Shown in pieces: positions 6,674-13,659 of a DNA stretch of 13,712 bases (position 1 is its first letter; the number at the start of each line of letters is the position of its first letter). Location of the stretch: assembly GCA_964564735.1 (NCBI GenBank), contig CAZMCH010000105.1, positions 1 to 13,712 of the forward strand, given 5' to 3'. The notes under the pieces were generated by a model, which did no database searches, was not told the origin of the DNA, and saw nothing but the letters and a program-made list of their open reading frames with translations. The position numbers and the translations under genes are program-made. The stretch is from CAZMCH01 sp964564735 (GTDB lineage: Bacteria; Poribacteria; DTPJ01).

Positions 6674-7702
6674 TCAAAATTTCATAGATAATGATGCTAA
6701 TGAAATTCCGTCCATCTGATTTTTAGAACTTGGAATATTGAATGTTGAATAAGGTTCTGGCTGTTCAGAAAGATTAGGTAAATCAAGAATATCGTCATTA
6801 TGAGTATGCAAATAATCCCAATATCCAATAAGACCTGAGAATGTAACTGCCAATCCTCCCGCAAGAAGCCAATTTGCGTCTGAGAATCTTGGGGCAACTT
6901 TACCTCGTCTAGCCATTTCAATTCCACGCACAACTAAATAGCCATGAATAGCGGTAAATGGCAACGATATGGTAGATATTATCTCAAAACGCCTCAAACT
7001 GCTTTCACGATATATATCGGGAATACTTCCTTTTGATGCCTTCTTAATTTCATCTTTTGTTAATACTCGGTCATACAAGGCAAATTCATCAATAACGCCC
7101 TGAAAACCAGCATCTCCAAAAACACTTATGGTAATATCAGATTTATTATTAATTTCTGCTTCTGTTGTATCTTCAACTTCTGCAGAGAGTTTACCGTCCA
7201 GATAAATATATAGCCTATCGTTACTTACATCTCTAACAAAACAGCAATGATGCCATTTTTCGCTAATATTGTTTATTGATACTTTTGGGGTGTTTGTCCC
7301 ATCACTAATTGAAAAGTTTAGTTTATTATCGGGTTGAATCTCAACCTTAAAAGGATATGAGCTATCTAGCTTTTGTATTATTATTTGTTGTTTTCCGTTG
7401 GGATTATGCTTAATCCATAGTGTCAAGGAATAGGAGTTGCTTTTTCCAAGATAATACTTGTCTTTGTGTGGTAATATAATAAAATCATCAACGCCATCAA
7501 ATTGCAAAGCCTTGCCAAATCGCCCACTAACAATGATTGGATTTCCTTTGATATATGCGCTATTGCTATTACCGCTATGATCACGCAAAATTGTTCCCAA
7601 GATGTCACCGAATGGGAAATAAACCTCAACGGATTTGGCTTGTGAATATGAAATTAAGATAAAAAAAAGGAAAATAAATGCAAAAAATCTCGTTGTTGTC
7701 AT
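6674..7702 (-). CDS. Exported LamG/concanavalin A-like domain protein with C-terminal membrane segments
   Basis: Residues 1-22 form a signal peptide (Arg5, hydrophobic core, likely cleavage after SYSQA). There is no lipobox Cys. Residues about 27-225 are a LamG_3-type concanavalin A-like jelly roll, with FDGVDDFI (68-75), SLTLWIKH (92-99), WHHCCFVRD (150-158), YIYLDGK (165-171) and GVIDEFALYDRVLT (202-215). Such domains usually bind carbohydrate or protein partners. Two hydrophobic segments (about 239-261 and 277-296) would anchor the C-terminal part in a membrane; the last 40 residues are polar. The ATG overlaps the lgt stop as ATGA, so the two are translationally coupled. The LamG call is firm. 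The combination with the C-terminal membrane pair is not one I recognise, and no function can be assigned. Confidence 0.85.
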   Translation of the reverse strand: MTTTRFFAFIFLFFILISYSQAKSVEVYFPFGDILGTILRDHSGNSNSAYIKGNPIIVSGRFGKALQFDGVDDFIILPHKDKYYLGKSNSYSLTLWIKHNPNGKQQIIIQKLDSSYPFKVEIQPDNKLNFSISDGTNTPKVSINNISEKWHHCCFVRDVSNDRLYIYLDGKLSAEVEDTTEAEINNKSDITISVFGDAGFQGVIDEFALYDRVLTKDEIKKASKGSIPDIYRESSLRRFEIISTISLPFTAIHGYLVVRGIEMARRGKVAPRFSDANWLLAGGLAVTFSGLIGYWDYLHTHNDDILDLPNLSEQPEPYSTFNIPSSKNQMDGISLASLSMKF

Positions 7703-8457
7703 TTTATATATCTATGCCTTCGAAATAATATAATGATCATTGTGAATAATGCACTAAAACCGATTATAAGACTTATTAACTGAGAAGTAGCCAAATTTCC
7801 TATATATTCCTCTGGAGAATACAATCTAAAGAAATCGATAAAAAATCTCTGTATACTATGAATTATAGCATATATAAGGAATAATTGTCCCGAAAAAATT
7901 GTCCATTTGCTAATAATTATGAGTATAATAAATACAAGGAAAAGAATAATAGATGTAAAAACTTGAGTTGGATATGAGCATTGTCCTTTGAGTAGCGTGT
8001 AAGTCAAAGATTTTTCTGGATATGTAACGCATAAAACAGAATCCGTTGGTTTTCCAAAACAACATCCCGCCAAGAAACACCCAATACGCCCAATTGCTTC
8101 CCCAATAGCCAGAGATGGTGTGATAATATCCATCATTTTTGATATTGGCAATTCTTTTGAACGAAGATAAATAAAACCAGCGATAGATGCTGATACAAAA
8201 CCACCATAATAAGTAAGCCCACCATTCCGAAATATAAATCCATTTGACTTTATGTGCTGTAAAGTATGAAATAATCTTGCGCCTATCAATCCAGAAATCA
8301 GTAATATTAATGCAAATTCAATGATTATCTTTGAAGATATGCTTTCCTTTTTGGCTCTTTGATACCAGACATAAGTGGCAACCAAGAAAGCTAATGCCAC
8401 CATGGCTCCATAGCTTCCAATTGATAGAGAACCGATTTTTAATAAGATTGGTCTCAT
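7699..8457 (-). CDS. lgt: Prolipoprotein diacylglyceryl transferase
   Basis: An inner-membrane enzyme that transfers diacylglycerol from phosphatidylglycerol to the lipobox cysteine of prolipoproteins, the first step of lipoprotein maturation. The 252-aa protein has about seven membrane segments, an N-terminal IGSYG (13-17), GGLTYYGG (79-86) and the signature GRIGCFLAGCCFGKPTD (123-139), including Arg125. The signature belongs to the Cys-rich variant subfamily, not the E. coli-like GRxxNFxNxE form. The position of E. coli His103 appears to be Tyr84 and that of Asn146 appears to be Cys127. ATG lies 18 nt after the lspA stop; no strong Shine-Dalgarno is visible. Sitting next to lspA, it would supply the two successive steps of lipoprotein processing. 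Confidence 0.95.
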   Translation of the reverse strand: MRPILLKIGSLSIGSYGAMVALAFLVATYVWYQRAKKESISSKIIIEFALILLISGLIGARLFHTLQHIKSNGFIFRNGGLTYYGGFVSASIAGFIYLRSKELPISKMMDIITPSLAIGEAIGRIGCFLAGCCFGKPTDSVLCVTYPEKSLTYTLLKGQCSYPTQVFTSIILFLVFIILIIISKWTIFSGQLFLIYAIIHSIQRFFIDFFRLYSPEEYIGNLATSQLISLIIGFSALFTMIIILFRRHRYIK

Positions 8458-8475
8458 AAAAAGATGCCAAATAGC

Positions 8476-8994
8476 CTATTCATCGACAAATTTCCAATTT
8501 ATCCGAAACATCCCTATAAATAACATTAACGCCCCAATAGTAACAGATGCGTCTGCAATATTGAAGTTAGGCCACCAAAAAGGTCTTAAAAACCATATTT
8601 TGAAGCGTAAAAAATCTGTGACAAAACCAAAAAAGATTCTATCTGTTAGATTACCCAAAGCCCCGCCAAGAATAAAGCCAAGTGCCAATTTCATCCATAG
8701 GTTTTCTTTGAATTTGCTGTAATAAAAAAAGATAAAAATAATTGCCAAGAAACTGACAATTATAAAAATCCTATTGCGCCCTTGAAATGAACCGAAAACA
8801 GCACCCGTATTTTCTGAATAACTAATCTCAAAAAATCCTCTGATAACCTCAACAGTTCCTCTGATAGCAATTTCATTTCGAACAATTGTTTTTGTTATTT
8901 GATCAAGCGATAGGGATACAAGCGCAATAATAATCAAAGGTAATATTAATTTTATTTCATTTGTAAGATTGATTTTGTTTTTTGTTTTATTCAA
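8476..8994 (-). CDS. lspA: Lipoprotein signal peptidase (signal peptidase II)
   Basis: An aspartyl protease of the inner membrane that cleaves the signal peptide of diacylated prolipoproteins. It has four membrane segments and 172 aa, usual for the family. Motifs are DQITK (31-35), ENTGAVFG (61-68), GGALGNLTDR (110-119), VTDF with catalytic Asp127, and FNIADASV with catalytic Asp148. The start codon is TTG. It is preferred because a strong AAAGGGAG lies 8 nt upstream and no ATG fits before the first helix. The gene lies 21 nt downstream of the IleRS-like gene, the order (ileS-lspA) known from many bacteria. Confidence 0.97.
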   Translation of the reverse strand: MNKTKNKINLTNEIKLILPLIIIALVSLSLDQITKTIVRNEIAIRGTVEVIRGFFEISYSENTGAVFGSFQGRNRIFIIVSFLAIIFIFFYYSKFKENLWMKLALGFILGGALGNLTDRIFFGFVTDFLRFKIWFLRPFWWPNFNIADASVTIGALMLFIGMFRINWKFVDE

Positions 8995-9002
8995 TAAAAT
9001 AT

Positions 9003-9010
9003 CTCCCTTT
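9003..9010 (-). promoter_or_regulatory. Ribosome binding site that fixes the TTG start of lspA
   Basis: AAAGGGAG on the minus strand ends 8 nt before TTG 8994. It is one of the stronger Shine-Dalgarno matches in the window and supports the unusual start codon. Confidence 0.6.
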
Positions 9011-9015
9011 TTAAA

Positions 9016-11811
9016 TTAAACGTATTCTGCGCCTCCTTCTAATATTGAGACGCACTTATGACAAAGCGTTGGATAAAGCTCATTTGTTCCAACTGTATCG
9101 GAATATATATAACACCTTTCGCATTTATCACCATTGGCAAGGCGAATTTCTGCAGAAATCCCATCTATGCCATCTAAAACAAGCAGATCATCGGGTATAG
9201 GCTCATCAGGGGGAATAAGCCTGATTCTTGATACTAGAAAAACTTCGTCAAGAATATCAGCGCAATCATTTAGCCTTGAATGAATATCGTAAGTATGAGC
9301 ATATAAGGTTACTGAAGCCTGAAAATGATTTGGTATATCATCTTCTATTTCAGAGCTGTTCTCCAATGCTTTGAATATTGCAGAACGAACCATCAAAAGA
9401 TAGTTCCACTTTTTTTCTAATTCATCATTCAATAATTCTTCATTAAATTTTGGAAAATCAGCCATAAAAACACTGGGATATGACTCTTTTGTATTTGGTA
9501 TATGTTCCCATAATTCCTCTGCCAAAAAAGGAGTTATAGGTGCAATTATTTTTGCAAGCGTAATCAGAGTCTCATAAATAGCTGTCTGAATAGATCGCCG
9601 AACTGACGACCATTTTGAGAATGTATATAGCTTTCGTCTGATGATGCTAATATAGGTTTTACTTATATCAGAAAATAAAAATCTGCATAAAAGATGATAA
9701 ACTCTATTATACTGGTAATTATTATATGCGAGATTTGCTTCTTTTGTGAATTTTGTTAATTTATGAAGTAGCCATTTATCGATTTCTTTTAGATAATCAT
9801 ATTCAATTTTGTCATCTTTGAGATCAAAATCATCAAGAATTGCAAGTAAATAACGAAATGTATTTCTAAAACGTTTATATATATTTGATATGGATTCAAT
9901 ATAGTCTTTGTCAAACTTTAGTCTTTTATTGTGGTCTGATGAGATAATGCAAAGCCTGATTGCATCTGCACCGAATTTATTTATCAAATCTTGGATTGGT
10001 TCTTTATGATCTGTTTTGATTGGTCCATTAATGATAACCGAGTTAAATATATTGCTATTTTCAAGAGCCATAGCAGATAAAATCGATAAATAAATCCATT
10101 TCTCATTTTTTTTATCGGATTCGAGCAATATATAGGTATTTTCAGATGTATCCTTTTGGTTTTGAAAAATTTGTCTATAACTTAATGCAGAAATGAAATC
10201 TTCGTTCAAAATATCTATTTCCCATTGAAAATCTCTTGCCTCACATTTATTGCAGACAAGATCATAGGGAAGTATATCATTTGGGTCAGTTGCGAGTAAT
10301 TTCGCAAAACCTTCTTTCTCGATAATGTATCTGCATGATTTTAATCCCTCATCAACCTCAACCTGATGGTTGCATTTTCTGCAATAAAATACAGGTATCG
10401 GTATTCCCCATAGCTTTCGTCTTGATATACCCCAATCCTCTAAATTATTGATACCGTTTGATATTCTGTTAATAATACTTTTTTTAGATTTTAGATTATT
10501 TAATGCTTTAATTGTATGCTGTTTTAGATGATTTGAATTGAAATTAAATACCCAATGTTCATTATTTCTAACAATAAGAGGTTGTTTACAAGCCAAACAA
10601 TGTGGATATTGTTGTTCTATGGGATTAGATGAGAATAAATAGCCTCTTCTTTCCAATTCCATAGATATTGGATTGATAGGGTCAAATACGTTAATTTCGT
10701 TAGGATCATCATATTCATTTTGTATTTCATTTGAATTAACCAATGATGCTATATCAATATTATTATTTTGTATAAGATTCATTGATATGTTATAAACACA
10801 ACCAGTTCCTTTTTCAGATGATATTCTTTTATCAAAAATAATCGTTGTCCCTTTATCAAAAAGTGGATGAAAGCAGATAATTTCAGAGAGTTCTTTTCCC
10901 TTAATCTTCTTTATTATTTTATAATTGCTTTTTTTATAGTTTTGCATTACAGAATCAACAACATCACTTGCCATTATAGTAACTTTGCCATTCTCTGTTT
11001 CTACTGCAGAATATTCGCAATCTGGATTTATAGCAATAGGTTTATTAGCTGATATAGTCCATGGCGTTCCTATCCAAACTAGAATACTAACATTATCGCC
11101 AAGTTCTTCAAAACCGTTCATTATAGGGAATTCAACATTAAAAGATAATATGTTATGTCCTATATATTCTATTTCTGATTTTTCGACATCGCTTTGACAA
11201 TTTATGCACCAGTATTTTTGCTTTATATCTCTATTTAGATAGCCAGAATTGTAGAGATTTTCAAAGCATTTAAATATTTCTGTCTCGTATTCTATTTCTG
11301 ATGTTATTATGTTTTTATCCCAATTGGCAAATATACCTAATTTTTGAATTTTTTCGTTTTGTAACAGGACAAAATTTTCACATGTTTTCTGGCATTGTTC
11401 TCGGAAATTAGCTTGCCTCGCTTTGCTATCTCTAATTCTTTTTAATAATATTTGTGGTTTTTTTTCAGATGACTTATCATCGATAAAATATTTTAATGTC
11501 TCATATTCAATTGCAGAAGTATAGCAATTCCAAATATTTATATTAGTCACATTAAAGCCACACATTGATTTATGTTTTATTGTAATATCTTTTAGTATCA
11601 TACTTAATACATCGTTGATATTAAGATTATCGGATACTTTAGCTGGCGGAGTGTGTATGATAAATTTACTTTTGTTTTTATTTCTGTCCTGAATCTTTTC
11701 GTAAATATTGATATTATGCCAAAAATTGAGAATCTTGGATTCTGTTTTGGATGGATTCGCTTTCTTTGGAAAGCGCAATTTTGGTAGATTGAGAGTCTTA
11801 ATGTAGTTCAT
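9016..11811 (-). CDS. Isoleucyl-tRNA synthetase homologue lacking the catalytic motifs (probable pseudoenzyme)
   Basis: The full-length frame (931 aa) aligns with IleRS from end to end, but the catalytic core is degraded. Where IleRS has HIGH this protein has NIND (64-67), in a gapless alignment. WDCHGLPIE reads WNCYTSAIE (94-102). About ten residues including KMSKS are missing between VIING (592-596) and KFGADAIRL (612-620), and the WFDSG region (about 533-542) is unrecognisable. Kept are the Cys pairs 202/205, 405/408, 477/480 and 520/523, DWGISRRKLWGIPIP (459-473), the helical anticodon-binding domain (about 675-830), and the C-terminal zinc finger (Cys897, 900, 917, 920). An AGGG ribosome binding site lies 4 nt before ATG. 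The product should not activate isoleucine. A tRNA-binding, regulatory or structural role is an inference. A functional IleRS must exist elsewhere if the cell lives freely. Confidence 0.88.
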   Translation of the reverse strand: MNYIKTLNLPKLRFPKKANPSKTESKILNFWHNINIYEKIQDRNKNKSKFIIHTPPAKVSDNLNINDVLSMILKDITIKHKSMCGFNVTNINIWNCYTSAIEYETLKYFIDDKSSEKKPQILLKRIRDSKARQANFREQCQKTCENFVLLQNEKIQKLGIFANWDKNIITSEIEYETEIFKCFENLYNSGYLNRDIKQKYWCINCQSDVEKSEIEYIGHNILSFNVEFPIMNGFEELGDNVSILVWIGTPWTISANKPIAINPDCEYSAVETENGKVTIMASDVVDSVMQNYKKSNYKIIKKIKGKELSEIICFHPLFDKGTTIIFDKRISSEKGTGCVYNISMNLIQNNNIDIASLVNSNEIQNEYDDPNEINVFDPINPISMELERRGYLFSSNPIEQQYPHCLACKQPLIVRNNEHWVFNFNSNHLKQHTIKALNNLKSKKSIINRISNGINNLEDWGISRRKLWGIPIPVFYCRKCNHQVEVDEGLKSCRYIIEKEGFAKLLATDPNDILPYDLVCNKCEARDFQWEIDILNEDFISALSYRQIFQNQKDTSENTYILLESDKKNEKWIYLSILSAMALENSNIFNSVIINGPIKTDHKEPIQDLINKFGADAIRLCIISSDHNKRLKFDKDYIESISNIYKRFRNTFRYLLAILDDFDLKDDKIEYDYLKEIDKWLLHKLTKFTKEANLAYNNYQYNRVYHLLCRFLFSDISKTYISIIRRKLYTFSKWSSVRRSIQTAIYETLITLAKIIAPITPFLAEELWEHIPNTKESYPSVFMADFPKFNEELLNDELEKKWNYLLMVRSAIFKALENSSEIEDDIPNHFQASVTLYAHTYDIHSRLNDCADILDEVFLVSRIRLIPPDEPIPDDLLVLDGIDGISAEIRLANGDKCERCYIYSDTVGTNELYPTLCHKCVSILEGGAEYV

Positions 11812-11839
11812 TTTTCCCTGATCTAATGGCTTGTAATGA

Positions 11840-11857
11840 ATTGATTTTTAAATCAAT
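11840..11857. repeat. Short AT-rich inverted repeat before the IleRS-like gene
   Basis: ATTGATTT-TT-AAATCAAT has two perfect 8-nt arms in the 64-nt gap between the phosphorylase and the synthetase-like gene. It is too AT-rich and too tightly spaced to be a good terminator and has no U-tract on either strand. It could be a protein-binding site or chance. Confidence 0.3.
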
Positions 11858-11875
11858 CGGAAACTACGAAACAAA

Positions 11876-12706
11876 TTAATCAAATGAAAGCTGATAGATT
11901 ATTTCTGATACCAATTTGGTTAATTTTGGTTCAGTTTGATTTGCTACTTGAATAATTTCTCCTATATCAGAGGTTTTAAGGACTTCAGGAGTGCATTTAT
12001 CTGTAAGACATGATAATCCCAAAACTTTCATGGAGGAATGTATTGCAACTATAACCTCTGGAACAGTTGACATACTTACAGCATCAGCTCCAATCATTCT
12101 AAGGAATTTGTATTCTGCAGGTGTTTCCAGATTAGGTCCTGATACAGCAACAAGAACGCCTTTATGAGCAATTATCTTTTCTTTTATGGCGGTTTGATAA
12201 GCTAAATCGATCAAATCAGGGGAATAGGCATCAAACATATCTGGATATCGTGGTCCAAGCTGATCATCGTTGATTCCTATAAGGGGATTGTCGCCCATTA
12301 GGTTAATATGATCGGTTATAATCATAATATCACCAGCATTGTAGTAAGGATTCATTGAGCCAGCTGCATTTGAAATTATAAGAACCTTTGCCCCCAGTGC
12401 TTTCAATACTCTAATAGGGAAAGTAATTTCTTGCATTGAATATCCTTCGTAATAATGTAGTCTTCCGTTCATTATAACGACTTTTTTATTACCAATAATT
12501 CCAAATACAAGAGTTCCTGCATGAGTTTCAACTGTTGATGCTGGGAAATTTGGTATTTCAGAATAGTGTATTTCCAATATATCAGAAACTTGGTTTACTA
12601 ATGCCCCTAGACCTGTTCCGAGAACAATAGCTATTTCTGGAGTAATGTCGGTTTTTGTTCTAATATAACTTATTGATTCGTCAATTTTTGCTTTTATTTT
12701 CAGCAT
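11876..12706 (-). CDS. Purine nucleoside phosphorylase (trimeric PNP/MTAP superfamily) with altered base-site residues
   Basis: Phosphorolytic cleavage of purine nucleosides to free base and (deoxy)ribose-1-phosphate in purine salvage. At 276 aa it is typical of the trimeric family. Motifs are GTGLG (30-34, phosphate), GRLHYYEGY (81-89, Arg82 and His84), SNAAG (112-116), DHINLMGDNPLIG (132-144), GPNLETPAE with Glu194 (190-198), and MSTVPE (212-217, Ser213). The base-contact segment reads LTDKC: the Asn of guanine/hypoxanthine-specific enzymes (Asn243 in human PNP) is Asp236, as in methylthioadenosine phosphorylase. The following HEEV His is also absent (SDIGE). Specificity for inosine/guanosine is therefore not safe. 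GGGAGAG before ATG is a good ribosome binding site. It lies between divIVA and the synthetase-like gene, an unusual insertion into that neighbourhood. Confidence 0.9.
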   Translation of the reverse strand: MLKIKAKIDESISYIRTKTDITPEIAIVLGTGLGALVNQVSDILEIHYSEIPNFPASTVETHAGTLVFGIIGNKKVVIMNGRLHYYEGYSMQEITFPIRVLKALGAKVLIISNAAGSMNPYYNAGDIMIITDHINLMGDNPLIGINDDQLGPRYPDMFDAYSPDLIDLAYQTAIKEKIIAHKGVLVAVSGPNLETPAEYKFLRMIGADAVSMSTVPEVIVAIHSSMKVLGLSCLTDKCTPEVLKTSDIGEIIQVANQTEPKLTKLVSEIIYQLSFD

Positions 12707-12732
12707 TAATACTCTCCCGAAAAGAATCGAAA

Positions 12733-13638
12733 TTATTCGTCTGCTTCATCATTAAGATTTCTGAGTTGCTTGCTTAAGAGATCACGGTATCCCATAAGAT
12801 AACGTTCTCTTTGAGTTTTTAGCCTTGAGATTTCTCTTTTTGCCTCCATTTCTTCCGTTTTTGCCTTTTCGATTATGGCGTAAGCTTTTAGTTTTATACT
12901 GTTAAGAATCAAATCAGAACTGCTATTTGGCGCAAGTTTTACAGGTTCTGATATTTGAACATCAAGTATTTGATCTTTGGCTTTGCTAGTAATAGTATCT
13001 GCTTGTAAGTTTGCCTCTTGTATAATTCTTTTTGCCTCCTGATTTGCTTTTTCGATTATTTCGGAGACATTTTTGGAATTATTGTTAAGAGATTTTGCTT
13101 TCTCTTCCGCTTCAGAGATTATTTCACTGGCTTTTTTCTGTGCTTCATTGATTAATCTATTTGCTTGGTCTTGAGCTTTTTGTTTAATTGTGTTGGCATC
13201 TTCATTTGCTTTTAGGATTATCTCAGTTGCTTCACGTGCTTCATTATTTGTTTGCAAACCGCCTTCGTTGGATTTTTCTTCTGCTTCTAAAAGAATTTTC
13301 TTGGCATTTTCTTTTATTCTTTCAGCCTCTGCATGTGCAGAACTAATGATTTCAGCTGCTCTAATTTCTGCTTCTCTAAGTTTTTTATTCGTTTCTTTTG
13401 TGATTTTTTCTTTTGCTTCTTGGATCAAATCATTCACTGCTTCGGTGCTGTCAAATTGTCGTAATTGTTCCTCAAGAGCATCAAGTTGCTGTTTCATTGT
13501 TTCGTTTTCATTAGTTATTGCTTCGTAATCTTCTGCGATCTGGTCGAGAAAATCTTCAACATCCTCTTGATCTAGTCCTCTAAAAGCCCTTTTAAATTCA
13601 CGTTGATATATTTCCGATGGTGTTAGACGCAAATTCAA
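12733..13638 (-). CDS. divIVA: DivIVA-domain protein with long hendecad coiled coil
   Basis: DivIVA/Wag31-type scaffold for polar or septal envelope growth, binding curved membrane from the cytoplasm. The N-terminal domain LTPSEIYQREFKRAFRGLD (5-23) with EDVEDFLDQ (25-33) is characteristic. Residues about 45-65 start the coiled coil. From about 90 to 225 Ala and Ile/Leu recur every 11 residues (Ala144/155/166/177, Ala148/159/170/181, Ile151/Leu162/Ile173/Leu184; again Ala198/209/220), so the rod is a hendecad coiled coil. The C-terminal helix (268-295) with RYLMGYRDLL resembles the end of other DivIVA proteins. At 301 aa it is longer than the B. subtilis protein. The start is TTG, directly after AAGGGGGGG; a second TTG six bases on (13632) would give MRLTPSEI. 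It fits the divIVA-ileS-lspA order known in Firmicutes. Confidence 0.9.
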   Translation of the reverse strand: MNLRLTPSEIYQREFKRAFRGLDQEDVEDFLDQIAEDYEAITNENETMKQQLDALEEQLRQFDSTEAVNDLIQEAKEKITKETNKKLREAEIRAAEIISSAHAEAERIKENAKKILLEAEEKSNEGGLQTNNEAREATEIILKANEDANTIKQKAQDQANRLINEAQKKASEIISEAEEKAKSLNNNSKNVSEIIEKANQEAKRIIQEANLQADTITSKAKDQILDVQISEPVKLAPNSSSDLILNSIKLKAYAIIEKAKTEEMEAKREISRLKTQRERYLMGYRDLLSKQLRNLNDEADE

Positions 13639-13659
13639 CCCCCCCTTAAAACAAAGTTG

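Noticed and set aside
6674..7702. LamG protein as a lipoprotein substrate of the adjacent Lgt/LspA
   Set aside because: No cysteine follows the hydrophobic core of the signal peptide; the site SYSQA-K fits signal peptidase I instead.
9016..11811. Sequencing frameshifts or ordinary pseudogene as explanation for lost IleRS motifs
   Set aside because: The frame is open for 931 codons, the alignment across NIND and WNCYT is gapless, conserved residues flank each lost motif in the same frame, and the start has a ribosome binding site. A recent pseudogene would be expected to show stops or indels off the codon phase.
11812..11875. T-box leader for the synthetase-like gene
   Set aside because: Only 64 nt, with no specifier hairpin or TGG-bearing antiterminator bulge seen; far too short for a T-box.
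13190..13528. A 112-codon plus-strand frame opposite divIVA
   Set aside because: Ser/Ala/Phe-rich antisense of the repetitive coiled-coil sequence; such frames arise from codon bias in repeats.
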